Assembly: GCA_964636225.1 (NCBI GenBank)
Contig: CAZWQM010000001.1
Location: forward strand, 158,241-222,240
Source: UBA1858 sp964636225
GTDB taxonomy: Bacteria > Pseudomonadota > Gammaproteobacteria > UBA4575
Length of the DNA stretch: 64,000 bases
Direction of reading: 5' to 3'
Below the pieces are notes generated by a model that saw only the letters and a list, made by a program, of their open reading frames with translations, was not told the origin of the DNA and ran no database searches. Made by a program: the position numbers and the translations under genes. Below, in pieces: positions 52,338 through 60,912 of the stretch (position 1 is its first letter; each line of letters begins with the position of its first letter).

Positions 52338-52432
52338 TTGAGATAATCGTTTCCCAGACTCTGAAACACAAAAACAATTACTTTCATGCTAAGGTAATTG
52401 CCTTCCAGACTTATTTTACTCTGGCTGGATTC

Positions 52433-52457
52433 CCGCTTTCGCGGGAATGACTGACTC
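52433..52457. repeat. short intergenic palindromic repeat (GGATTCCCGC..GCGGGAATGA type)
   Basis: The sequence GATTCCCGCTTTCGCGGGAAT forms a CCCGC/GCGGG hairpin of a kind scattered through many proteobacterial genomes. It lies in the space after the DksA-type gene and has no gene of its own. Confidence 0.6.
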
Positions 52458-52554
52458 CTTGGGAAGTATGTCCACTCCCACAGCAGGTATGACGAAGAGT
52501 TGGTGCGTCCCTGCACACCAACATTCCTGATCTTCGTCCTTATTGTAAGTTAAT

Positions 52555-52668
52555 TCAGAAGGTGAATAAAACGCCGACGAAGCCCAAAGTTATCACTGTA
52601 ATTAGCAATGCCGCATCGACATAATTCGCTTCCTTGATTGTGACCATTTTAGTTACAAATGTGTCCAT
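52555..52668 (-). CDS. 37-residue hydrophobic small protein
   Basis: An AAAGAGGTG site 5-13 bp upstream of ATG leads into 37 residues: a short polar start (MDTFVTKMVTIKEANYVD) and a single transmembrane segment (AALLITVITLGFVGVLFTF) ending at TGA. It lies in the 447-bp space between the DksA-type gene and recR. The good ribosome site and the regular helix favour a real gene; there is no family support. Confidence 0.45.
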   Translation of the reverse strand: MDTFVTKMVTIKEANYVDAALLITVITLGFVGVLFTF

Positions 52669-52784
52669 TAGTTCACCTCTTTATTTAGTTATAAATTCTT
52701 CGTTAGGGGTTAATGTACGCCATCCCCAATAAAAAGAAATTGATATAAATTAATTAAAGTGATTTGTTTTTTTAATGAAGCGAG

Positions 52785-53387
52785 TTAATTGTATTCAGTG
52801 CGCGTATCAAACGCTTGTGACAAGGTGTTTAGATCCAGATATTCCAGCTCACCGCCTATGGGCATTCCCTGGGCAAGCCGGGTGGTTTTAAGGCCATTTT
52901 GTTTGACCATTTCAGCAATTACATGTGCTGTAACTTCACCTTCCATTGTAGAGCTGGTTGCCAGAATAATTTCTTCCAAATTACCTGATTGCAGACGTGC
53001 TTCGAGCTTATCCAGACCCAGCTGTTCCGGACCCACACCGTCCAGTGGAGACAACTTACCCATCAATACGAAATAGATACCGTTATAACTTGTACCATTT
53101 TCAATCGCCATCAGGTCTGTAGGCGTTTCGACAATACACATTTGAGTCGTTTTGCGATTCGGGCTGCTACAGATTTCACATATCTGTAGCTCTGTGTAAT
53201 TTCTGCACTGACCACAGTGCTTAATATTTTGTACGGCTTTACAAATCGTCTCGCCCAGCTTTATCGATTTTTCATGCTCGACTTTTAATAGATGCAGTGC
53301 CATGCGTTGCGCCGATTTCTGTCCCACGCCCGGCAATAATTTCAATGCATCAATCAATTCTGTCAGCAGTGGCGAGTGCTCAGCCAT
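52785..53387 (-). CDS. recR: recombination protein RecR
   Basis: RecR acts with RecO and RecF in gap repair. The 200-residue protein has the N-terminal helix-hairpin-helix ALKLLPGVGQKSAQRMALHL, the Cys4 zinc finger HCGQCRNYTELQICEICSS near residue 58, and the Toprim domain (CIVETPTDLMAIE, DGVGPEQL, ATSSTMEGEVTAHVIAE). It is 30 bp downstream of ybaB in the standard dnaX-ybaB-recR order. Confidence 0.97.
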   Translation of the reverse strand: MAEHSPLLTELIDALKLLPGVGQKSAQRMALHLLKVEHEKSIKLGETICKAVQNIKHCGQCRNYTELQICEICSSPNRKTTQMCIVETPTDLMAIENGTSYNGIYFVLMGKLSPLDGVGPEQLGLDKLEARLQSGNLEEIILATSSTMEGEVTAHVIAEMVKQNGLKTTRLAQGMPIGGELEYLDLNTLSQAFDTRTEYN

Positions 53388-53417
53388 TTACATTCCTATG
53401 TGTGAATTTAGCCAAAA

Positions 53418-53741
53418 TTAAAAAGGAAGCTTCATTCCAGGTGGTAACGGCATACCCGCAGTCAATCCCGCATACTTTTCTTTGGTCGCTTCTTCTAACT
53501 TATGCACAGCATCATTAATGGCAGCGGCGATAAGATCTTCCAGCATATCCTTATCATCACTCACCAGACTATCATCTATGGAAATACGTTTGACTTCATG
53601 GCTACCCATCATATTAACTTTCACCATACCGCCACCCGATTGGCCTTCCACTTCGATGTGCTTGATTTCCTCTTGCGCTTTTTTCATGTCTTCCTGCATT
53701 TTCTGCGCCTGTTTCATTAAATTACCTAGGCCACCTTTCAT
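53418..53741 (-). CDS. ybaB: nucleoid-associated protein YbaB/EbfC
   Basis: A 107-residue DNA-binding protein of the YbaB/EbfC family: MKGGLGNLMKQAQKMQEDM, GQSGGGMVKVNMMGSHEV near residue 35 and the tail MPLPPGMKLPF. It is between dnaX (its ATG touches the dnaX stop at 53741) and recR. Confidence 0.96.
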   Translation of the reverse strand: MKGGLGNLMKQAQKMQEDMKKAQEEIKHIEVEGQSGGGMVKVNMMGSHEVKRISIDDSLVSDDKDMLEDLIAAAINDAVHKLEEATKEKYAGLTAGMPLPPGMKLPF

Positions 53742-55465
53742 TATTCATCCTCTTGTTTGGTTTGTATTGATCCCGGCACTATTTCAGCCTGCATATCCCT
53801 TTTTAGTGCCCGAATAAAGTCATCTTGTTGCAGACTTTGCTCCACCCGACTCAAACGTTGAGCTTCTTTGTCGCGAGTATGCTGTGCCGGACTGTCAATC
53901 GTTTCCGCCATTACATCAATCGATACACGAGTATTCTCACCCAGAGTTTGTTTTAATTTCTGAATGAGTTTATCAACCGTCGCGCCAGCCATTAAACTTT
54001 CGTGTTCGTTGGCAATAATCAATTTCAGTTCATCACGCTGATAGCTTTGTAATGCACAATGCGTGGCAAGCGCTTTGATCACCCCGGTCAATTTTGCCTT
54101 TTCAATAATTTCCAGCCATTTTGCCGGATCAGCCGTTTTGGGTCGTGGCCTAGCTTTGGTTTCATCTGTCTTCATCTGTGAAGTGGTATTTACAGGAGAC
54201 TTGATTTCAGGCTCTGCCTGCGGAATTTGTTCCGCGGAAGTCTGCTGATCCTGCGCTAGATTAGTATCTTTCTGGGCAGTTGTTTCGGTTTTTTCCAACA
54301 CACCCGCCACCATAGAAGCCGCTTTACCTTTATTGGATGGAGTAGTGGAGACTCTTCTGGCATGCGGTGCTTTACTCTCATTTCCTGGCCTGAACATAAT
54401 CATGCGTAAAACTGCCATTTCAAAACCGGCGCGAGGGGAATGCGCCAAATATAGGTCTTTACGACTGTTTAATACAATTTGATAGAATAACTGTATGTCT
54501 TCGGCGGCAATTTTTTCACTCACTTGTTTGATAGCCTCTCCAAACAAAGCCACCTGCTCCTTGTAGTCAGGAACCGCTTGCGAAATTGCGGCAGCATGAA
54601 AGATCACAATTAACTGATCCAGTAATTTACTAAAATCAACATTCAGTGTAGCAAGTGAATGAATCCGTTCCATCGCTTGGGCAGGATTAAAGTCACAGAT
54701 AGAATCTATTAATGCATTAATCTGTTCACTTGGAACTGTCCCCAGCATTTGACTGACCGTCTGCTCTGATACCTGCCCCCCGGAATAGGCAATCGCCTGA
54801 TCCAGCAGACTTAGCGCGTCACGCATACTGCCATCTGCGGATTCTGAAATCTGAATTAAAGCCGACGACTCAAAGTCAATCTTCTCAGAAACCAGTATTT
54901 TTTCCAGTTGCCCGGCAATTTTTTCAGTAGAGATATGGCGTAAAGTAAACTGCAAACATCTTGACAGCACCGTTACAGGAAGCTTTTGCGGATCGGTTGT
55001 AGCAAGTAAAAATTTAACGTGTTCAGGAGGCTCTTCCAGGGTTTTCAGTAACGCATTAAAACTGTGCCCGGACAGCATGTGCACTTCGTCAATGAGGTAA
55101 ATTTTAAAACGCCCACGCGTGGGAGCATATTGCACATTTTCCAACAGCTCGCGCGTATCTTCCACACGGGTTCTCGACGCCGCGTCTACTTCGATTAAAT
55201 CAACAAAGCGGCCTTCTGTGATGGAGTGACAGGCTCCACATTGGCCACAGGGCTCCGTGCTAATCCCTTTTTCACAGCTGAGGGCTTTTGCCAACACTCT
55301 GGCGACGGTGGTTTTACCCACACCTCGAGTACCGGAAAACAAATAGGCATGGTGCAACCGATTCGCCTTTAGCGCATTCACTAATGCTGTGACCACGTGT
55401 TCCTGGCCCACGATATTGGCAAACGTCTGCGGACGCCATTTTCGCGCTAATACTTGATGAGACAT
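53741..55465 (-). CDS. dnaX: DNA polymerase III subunits gamma/tau
   Basis: The clamp-loader subunit, 574 residues. The AAA+ core shows Walker A LFSGTRGVGKTTVARVLA near residue 45, the zinc module with Cys in CGQCGACHSI, Walker B-type YLIDEVHMLSGHSF and sensor ATTDPQKLPV. A Pro/Lys/Glu-rich linker precedes the tau-type C-terminal domain. I saw no A6G slippery site of the E. coli gamma-frameshift kind. It heads the ybaB-recR genes, with ffs just upstream. Confidence 0.96.
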   Translation of the reverse strand: MSHQVLARKWRPQTFANIVGQEHVVTALVNALKANRLHHAYLFSGTRGVGKTTVARVLAKALSCEKGISTEPCGQCGACHSITEGRFVDLIEVDAASRTRVEDTRELLENVQYAPTRGRFKIYLIDEVHMLSGHSFNALLKTLEEPPEHVKFLLATTDPQKLPVTVLSRCLQFTLRHISTEKIAGQLEKILVSEKIDFESSALIQISESADGSMRDALSLLDQAIAYSGGQVSEQTVSQMLGTVPSEQINALIDSICDFNPAQAMERIHSLATLNVDFSKLLDQLIVIFHAAAISQAVPDYKEQVALFGEAIKQVSEKIAAEDIQLFYQIVLNSRKDLYLAHSPRAGFEMAVLRMIMFRPGNESKAPHARRVSTTPSNKGKAASMVAGVLEKTETTAQKDTNLAQDQQTSAEQIPQAEPEIKSPVNTTSQMKTDETKARPRPKTADPAKWLEIIEKAKLTGVIKALATHCALQSYQRDELKLIIANEHESLMAGATVDKLIQKLKQTLGENTRVSIDVMAETIDSPAQHTRDKEAQRLSRVEQSLQQDDFIRALKRDMQAEIVPGSIQTKQEDE

Positions 55466-55484
55466 TGATTAATTATAATTTTGG

Positions 55485-55597
55485 CGGCAACCTGTGCCAG
55501 TAGGATCTCCGCACTCGAATCAACCGTTACCGTTGCTCCCTTCCGAGCCTGGCGGGGTTCACAATCTATCGCTGCAAAGGAACCGACACAGATCACC
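55485..55597 (-). ncRNA. ffs: signal recognition particle RNA (4.5S, ffs)
   Basis: On the minus strand the conserved apical domain GTGAACCCCGCCAGG, then CTCGGAAGGGAGCAACGG with the GGAA tetraloop, is exact for bacterial 4.5S RNA. The flanking arms close it: CTGTGTCGGT at the 5' side pairs with ACTGGCACAG at the 3' side (55492-55501 and 55582-55591). Ends are set by the pairing and may be off by about 5 bases. It lies upstream of dnaX, a common position. Confidence 0.92.
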
Positions 55598-55855
55598 AAT
55601 ACACTTTAAAGTCATAGTACCATTTCAGGGCTCGAAAGCCGTATACAAACAGGCAAAAATATCGTCTGAAATACTGATATATTTAAAAGTATGCGCAACA
55701 TACTTGGATTAAAAATGAAGTCAAGACTCAAATATACTGTTACATTTAAGTCTATATTAATCAATTAGATAAATACATTTATTAAATATATTAATTGAAA
55801 TACTGCGTAAGCTAAATTTATGTGACAGCCCATTTCGTTTACAAATTAAACAAAT

Positions 55856-57604
55856 GTGATGATTAATCGACGAGAATTTATACAACTCCTTTCTATCGCT
55901 TCTGCCAGCGGACTGTTTGCACGCCGTGGTCTTGCTCAAACATCCAACATTTATGAGATCCCGGCGTTTGGAAACACACGTTTGTTACACTTTACCGACT
56001 GCCACGCACAGCTTAATCCGATCTATTTTCGCGAACCGCATATCAATATTGGACTCGGTGAATCTCTGGCCCGCCCACCGCATTTGGTCGGTAATGCCCT
56101 GCTCAAATACTTTTCACTTGAAGGCAACGATCGTCTGTCTCATGCCTTTACATATTTGAATTATGAATCCGCTGTAAAAAAATATGGCAAAGTAGGTGGC
56201 TTTGCCCATTTGGCCACACTGATTAAACAGTTGCGCGCGGAAGTGGCTGACAATCAATCCTTGCTGCTGGATGGCGGTGATACCTGGCAAGGCTCCGGCA
56301 CGGCATTAAAAACCAAGGGCATGGACATGGTCGGTGCCTGCAATCTGCTGAGCGTGGATATCATGACCGGACACTGGGAATTTACTTATCCTGACCAACA
56401 GGTGCTAGAGAATATTGCTTCATTTGAGGGTGAATTTATCGCTCAAAATGTTAGCGCCACGGAAGAAGCCTTGTTTGAAGGCGCCGAAGTTTATGATGAG
56501 GACAGCGGACATGTGTTCCCACCCTACACTATTAAACGATTAGCGCACAGCCGCGTGGCTGTTATTGGTCAGGCATTTCCCTATACGCCGGTGGCCAATC
56601 CCAAGCGATTTATTCCCGACTGGACATTTGGCATTAATGACCAGGAATTACAAGTTCTAGTCAAACAAATTCGTGACACACATAAGCCAGACGCCGTCGT
56701 GTTACTTTCACATAATGGTGCCGACGTTGATATCAAAATGGCCAGCTCCATTAGTGGAATTGATGTGATTTTAGGCGGCCACACCCATGATGGCATTCCA
56801 CAAGCGCTGGAGATCAAGAATGCTGATGGTATTACTTTAGTCACTAATGCCGGTTCCAATGGAAAATTCCTGGGCGTGATGGATCTGGATATTCAACAAG
56901 GCAAGATACGTAACTATCAATATCGGTTGTTGCCTGTATTCTCCAACCTGATTGAACCCGATAAGGAAATGCAAGCATACATAGAAAAAGTCCGCGCACC
57001 CTATCTGGATTGGCTCACAGAAGAATTGGGTAACACTGAAACTACGCTGTATCGAAGAGGCAACTTTAACGGTACCTTTGACCAATTAATTTGTAATGCT
57101 TTACGCCAGCAAAACGATGCGCAGATTTCATTATCACCGGGCTTTCGCTGGGGAACGACTTTACCGGTCAATAGCGCCATCACGATGGAGCATGTGCTGG
57201 ATCAGACCTGCATGACATATCCGGAAACCTACCGAAGGGAAATGACCGGAAAAAATATCAAACTCATTCTGGAAGATGTGTGTGACAACCTGTTTAATCC
57301 AAACCCTTATTATCAGCAGGGAGGAGACATGGTACGTTTGGGTGGAATGGATTACACCTGCAGTCCCAATGAATCCATAGGACACCGTATCAGGAACATG
57401 ACATTAGATGACGGCACCCCCATTGATGAAAACAAAACTTATATTGTTGCTGGCTGGGCTACAGTCAATGACAAAGCAACTGGTCCACCGGCATGGGATC
57501 AAGTGGCGGACTATATTAAAGATCAGGACAGTGTGAAAATAGAAAAACTGAATTCACCTAAACTGATTGGTGTTAAAGACAACCCTGGTATTGGATATAG
57601 TTAG
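55856..57604 (+). CDS. soxB: thiosulfohydrolase SoxB
   Basis: SoxB hydrolyses the sulfane-sulfonate bond on SoxYZ to sulfate in the periplasm. The 582-residue protein begins with a twin-arginine signal (INRREFIQLLSIASASG) and has the dimanganese motifs FTDCHAQLNP, LLDGGDTWQGSG, TGHWEFTYPD near residue 174, LSHNGADVDIK and GGHTHDGIP near residue 305, with the family YTCSPNESIGHR near the end. The other sox genes are not in the window. It ends 7 bp from a convergent permease gene. It fits oxidation of the H2S released by MtoX after conversion to thiosulfate. Confidence 0.95.
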   Translation: MMINRREFIQLLSIASASGLFARRGLAQTSNIYEIPAFGNTRLLHFTDCHAQLNPIYFREPHINIGLGESLARPPHLVGNALLKYFSLEGNDRLSHAFTYLNYESAVKKYGKVGGFAHLATLIKQLRAEVADNQSLLLDGGDTWQGSGTALKTKGMDMVGACNLLSVDIMTGHWEFTYPDQQVLENIASFEGEFIAQNVSATEEALFEGAEVYDEDSGHVFPPYTIKRLAHSRVAVIGQAFPYTPVANPKRFIPDWTFGINDQELQVLVKQIRDTHKPDAVVLLSHNGADVDIKMASSISGIDVILGGHTHDGIPQALEIKNADGITLVTNAGSNGKFLGVMDLDIQQGKIRNYQYRLLPVFSNLIEPDKEMQAYIEKVRAPYLDWLTEELGNTETTLYRRGNFNGTFDQLICNALRQQNDAQISLSPGFRWGTTLPVNSAITMEHVLDQTCMTYPETYRREMTGKNIKLILEDVCDNLFNPNPYYQQGGDMVRLGGMDYTCSPNESIGHRIRNMTLDDGTPIDENKTYIVAGWATVNDKATGPPAWDQVADYIKDQDSVKIEKLNSPKLIGVKDNPGIGYS

Positions 57605-57610
57605 CGAGCG

Positions 57611-58678
57611 CTACATCGTCTGCGTGTTCACCAGCCACGCAATCATAAAAATCTGCGGTACCGTGATTAATGGCAGAAACAGCGCAATTTTCCAGGATCG
57701 CGTAGCCTCTTTAAGTACCATAATTTCAGTATAATCGGTAGAAACACCCGCCATTAAGAATGCAAAGCTGTTTCCGGGGGCACTCGCACGTGTCAACAAA
57801 TCAGCCGCAATTGGTGTGGATCCTTCAGAACAGACCTCAATAATGGTCGCCGCCAACAGGGTTAATAATAAACCTACCATGGAAGGGCCAAAAAACTGCT
57901 GAAACATTTCAAGGTCCACAAATGCCCGTATTAAACTTGCCAGCAACACACCAAATAATATCCAACGCATCACCATCCGCGAATCCATTACCCCGCTTTT
58001 AGCCATTTCCAACAAAGTGGCAGGAGTAAATGTTGCTTCGGAGAATTGTGTTTTTGCTTCACGCCAAAAATGAAAATCTTCTGGCAACTCCACACTATGA
58101 GGATTGGCAGGCAATACACCCCGCTTTTCCAACCAATCAAATATGGCGCCAGATACAAGCGCTATCAGCATGGAAGCCAGAATAAAAAACAGGGTCCACT
58201 TCAGGCCGATTAAAGTAATTAGAACAATGGTCAGCGAAAATGAATTCCAGGGACTGGCAATCAAAAATGCCATGACCTGACCAATACTGGCACCACGATC
58301 ATATAATTTGGCACCCACCATCAAGATACCATGACTGCACAGATCCAGCAGTACGCCACCAATTGCCGCGCGCAAAATTCCGCTGAACCCTTTGCCTGTG
58401 CCCAGAATAGACATGACAAATTCGCGTGGTATTTTTGATAACAGCATCAGCATTACAATCCCCAGCAGAATACCCCACCAGATGATATTCATTAAAGAGA
58501 ATACTGAGTGCGACATTTCTGTCAGCCAGTGTATATTTTTAATAGTCGAAGAAAATAACCAGTACAGGCCATAAAAAACCACAGTAAAAAACAAGGATCC
58601 CCATAACAGGTAGTCAATGGAGCTTTTTGGCTCATGGCACGAGTTTTCCTGTTTCTCCGTGTGGCAGCAACTAGACAT
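57611..58678 (-). CDS. DUF318/ArsP-like permease with Cys-rich N-terminus
   Basis: A 355-residue membrane protein with about eight to nine hydrophobic segments and two repeated conserved loops: LDLCSHGILMVGAKLYDRGAS with FLIASPWNS, and IEVCSEGSTPIAADLLTRAS with FLMAGVSTDY. This two-repeat pattern is the DUF318 permease family, which includes ArsP and SO_0444-type Cu/Zn efflux proteins. The N-terminus MSSCCHTEKQENSCH suggests metal sensing or binding. The frame is open to 58726, but the ATG at 58678 has a GGAAA site. Export of a metal or metalloid is inferred; substrate unknown. Confidence 0.82.
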   Translation of the reverse strand: MSSCCHTEKQENSCHEPKSSIDYLLWGSLFFTVVFYGLYWLFSSTIKNIHWLTEMSHSVFSLMNIIWWGILLGIVMLMLLSKIPREFVMSILGTGKGFSGILRAAIGGVLLDLCSHGILMVGAKLYDRGASIGQVMAFLIASPWNSFSLTIVLITLIGLKWTLFFILASMLIALVSGAIFDWLEKRGVLPANPHSVELPEDFHFWREAKTQFSEATFTPATLLEMAKSGVMDSRMVMRWILFGVLLASLIRAFVDLEMFQQFFGPSMVGLLLTLLAATIIEVCSEGSTPIAADLLTRASAPGNSFAFLMAGVSTDYTEIMVLKEATRSWKIALFLPLITVPQIFMIAWLVNTQTM

Positions 58679-58755
58679 ACAATTTCCTGTTATTATTGAA
58701 CAATGAGTTTTGTAAAAAGAAACCAAAATTCTTCAACGCCATTCATATTACTCGC

Positions 58756-59568
58756 TTATTCAGAGACTGCAAAAGTTTCCAATCTCACCAAATGCATAAA
58801 TTCTTTAAAATTATTCACCACGGCATCGGGTCGATGCGGATGAGTTACCGTGCCTGGAAAGATTTTATTTATCCACTCCTGGTCCCATTTTGCTCCGTTA
58901 TAAAATACTCCGGTTACTCCGGCTTCTTTAGCCGCGATAATATCGGTCGTGCTGTCACCCACATACCAGCAACTGAAACTCGGGCTTTCATTCAGTTCCT
59001 CCAGCGCATGTAAAATCTGGTCTGGAGCAGGCTTTCGTTTTGCCACATCGTCTCCACACACCACCGTATGAAAAAAGTGTTCCCAGCCTGTTTTATTCAC
59101 TACGGAGAGTTCATGCATCATAAATTCACGATTACGATTTGTCAGCGCGCCGACTTTTAAATTCATATCATGAAGCGCCTGCAGCATATCTTCTATCCCG
59201 TCTTCAAATTGATGCACATCCCCAAAATATTTACGATAAGCGTTATCAAATGCTCCATGAATAATTTTTTTGGCTTCTTCATCGTTGCCAAACAATACTT
59301 GAAAGATATCGGTTCGGGAGACTTTGCGTTCTGCTTTTAACTTGGGATGTAACCTTTTATTCTCCCGTATATATTTAACCAGCTTGGCATCATCCAGACT
59401 CTTACTATCCTCGGTTTTTACCATACGATCAATTAAATTCAGTTCATGCAGCATGGGCAATACATCATCCACCGCATGGTACATGGCATCGTGTGTGTCA
59501 ACTAACGTCGCATGCCAGTCAAATAAAACAACTTTTGGTGCAGCACGAGGTATTTCCACCAGACTCAT
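58756..59568 (-). CDS. HAD-superfamily hydrolase (phosphoglycolate phosphatase-like)
   Basis: A 270-residue cytosolic phosphatase of the HAD superfamily. Motif I is VVLFDWHATLVDTHD (Asp near residue 16), a large helical cap follows, motif II is VGALTNRN, motif III is near KRKPAPD and motif IV is WYVGDSTTDIIAAKEAG. Similar to Gph-type phosphatases but longer in the cap; substrate not predictable. It stands alone between the permease and the small sigma-like gene. Confidence 0.85.
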   Translation of the reverse strand: MSLVEIPRAAPKVVLFDWHATLVDTHDAMYHAVDDVLPMLHELNLIDRMVKTEDSKSLDDAKLVKYIRENKRLHPKLKAERKVSRTDIFQVLFGNDEEAKKIIHGAFDNAYRKYFGDVHQFEDGIEDMLQALHDMNLKVGALTNRNREFMMHELSVVNKTGWEHFFHTVVCGDDVAKRKPAPDQILHALEELNESPSFSCWYVGDSTTDIIAAKEAGVTGVFYNGAKWDQEWINKIFPGTVTHPHRPDAVVNNFKEFMHLVRLETFAVSE

Positions 59569-59808
59569 AATTTTTAACCTCTTAATGTTTGTATTTTCCC
59601 AATATATTTAGCCGGTAATTAATATTTTTCTATTAGCACGCATAAATTGTAAAAAAACGTGACTCAAACTATGGATGTGAGTTAATTCACTATTTAACGC
59701 GACTATTCTAATACAATTGCCCAGCGAATAGTTTTATCCAGATAAAACAATAATAAAGAGTTCACCTTAAGTAATATTTCAGAGAAACACATACAGAGAT
59801 ACACGATA

Positions 59809-60045
59809 ATGACCGACGATCCTAATGACACTTTAACTACAATTGAAGCAAAAGTGCTTTGTCTACGATTTGGGCTTGAAAATATTGATTCTGGCAGCAG
59901 TGTCAAAAAATTGCATAGTTACAAGTCCAGGGAACTTAAACCTAGCTACAGTCGAAGCGACATCGCAAAAACACTGGGCTGTGACAAGAATACAATCAAG
60001 CATCAAGAAATGAATGCTTTAAGAAAGCTTAAAATCACCCCCTGA
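59809..60045 (+). CDS. small sigma-70 region 4-like protein
   Basis: A 78-residue protein that looks like region 4 of a sigma-70 factor by itself: TTIEAKVLCLRFGLENID at the start, then SRSDIAKTLGCDKNTIKHQEMNALRKLKI, a helix-turn-helix with the RpoD-like ending of ALRKL. Regions 1-3 are absent. It could be a sigma fragment, an anti-sigma or a small HTH regulator. A 240-bp gene-less stretch precedes it. The ATG lies in the series AATGACCG without a strong ribosome site. Confidence 0.6.
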   Translation: MTDDPNDTLTTIEAKVLCLRFGLENIDSGSSVKKLHSYKSRELKPSYSRSDIAKTLGCDKNTIKHQEMNALRKLKITP

Positions 60046-60242
60046 ATAGCTAACCATTTCATTACTCTTAGATTATTTATTCAGCAGCATATCGTATAGA
60101 TTATTACAGCTGCAGACTGTCTTTTATTTTAGGAAAAATACTATAAGTAACCAGACAATTTGGCATAGTCAGTTTAATGTGAATTAACAGCACTTAATCT
60201 ACTCATTACCCAATTCTTCATGTTCAGACAAAGCATCCAAAA

Positions 60243-60413
60243 ATGCACTGCTGCGGTGGCGGGAATCCCGTGGTACACGGAAAGGAGCTGGAAGAAAATG
60301 AATCTGAAAAGATGATAGACCTGGCCACTGAAACTGGCGCCAATTTTATGAATGCCAAACCATTTACACCTGAATCTTTTGAAAAATCCATTAAACCTGC
60401 ATTAAATAGTTAA
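60243..60413 (+). pseudogene. C-terminal remnant of a CheY-like receiver
   Basis: A short frame reads NPVVHGKELEENESEKMIDL, GANFMNAKPFTPESFEKSI and ends PALNS. The KPFTPE motif and the preceding strand-helix pattern match the last third of a CheY-type receiver domain. The phosphorylation Asp and most of the domain are missing, so it is a remnant. It lies 12 bp before the CheX-like gene. Confidence 0.6.
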
Positions 60414-60425
60414 CGGAGAAATATA

Positions 60426-60857
60426 ATGTCACTTGAATCAAGGATGGTTAAAAAAACATTGGACCCATTATTTTGAAAAGACATAACACTTAAAACGTCC
60501 AAACCACTGCAAGTTAGCGATAAAATCGTAGTAGGAAGTTATATCAATGGTGATGGACAAATCACTGGAGCAGTTCTTATGGACTATGCATACACCTGTT
60601 ACACAGCCGCGGCACTATCCATGATGCCTGCAGATGTCGCCAGGGAATGTATTGATAATGGAGACATTGAAGAAGGGCTACGTGATAATTTATACGAAGT
60701 TTTAAATATTGGCGTTTCTTTCTTTTCTGACGAGAACAATCCCGATATGCGTATTATTGAAATGCTTATTGATCCCAGTGAATTACCCGACACTGTAAAG
60801 AATGTGCTTAAAAATGCTTACACTGATTTACATCTAGAAATGGATATTCCTGGATAA
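60426..60857 (+). pseudogene. CheX-like chemotaxis phosphatase family gene with an in-frame stop
   Basis: A GGAGAA site precedes the ATG at 60426. The frame reads MSLESRMVKKTLDPLF, then TGA at 60474, and continues without another stop to 60857 (DITLKTSKPLQVSDKIVVG, YAYTCYTAAALSMMPADVA, LRDNLYEVLNIGVSFFS). The downstream part resembles CheX/CheC-like phosphatase relatives. A Gly would be expected at the stop, so a single base change may have killed it. Downstream initiation at the ATG at 60579 could still give 92 residues. Confidence 0.5.
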
Positions 60858-60912
60858 GGGGCAGGCCATAGTTCAATTTATCTGGTGTAGCAATATCAGA
60901 TATACAATAAAT

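Noticed and set aside
53741..54330. dnaX gamma frameshift signal
   Set aside because: The longest A-runs read on the coding strand (for example GAAAAAACC) are not of the AAAAAAG slippery type in the right frame.
60474..60476. In-frame TGA as a selenocysteine codon
   Set aside because: The position aligns with an ordinary residue in a non-redox family, no SECIS-like hairpin is evident just downstream, and the neighbouring chemotaxis genes are also broken.
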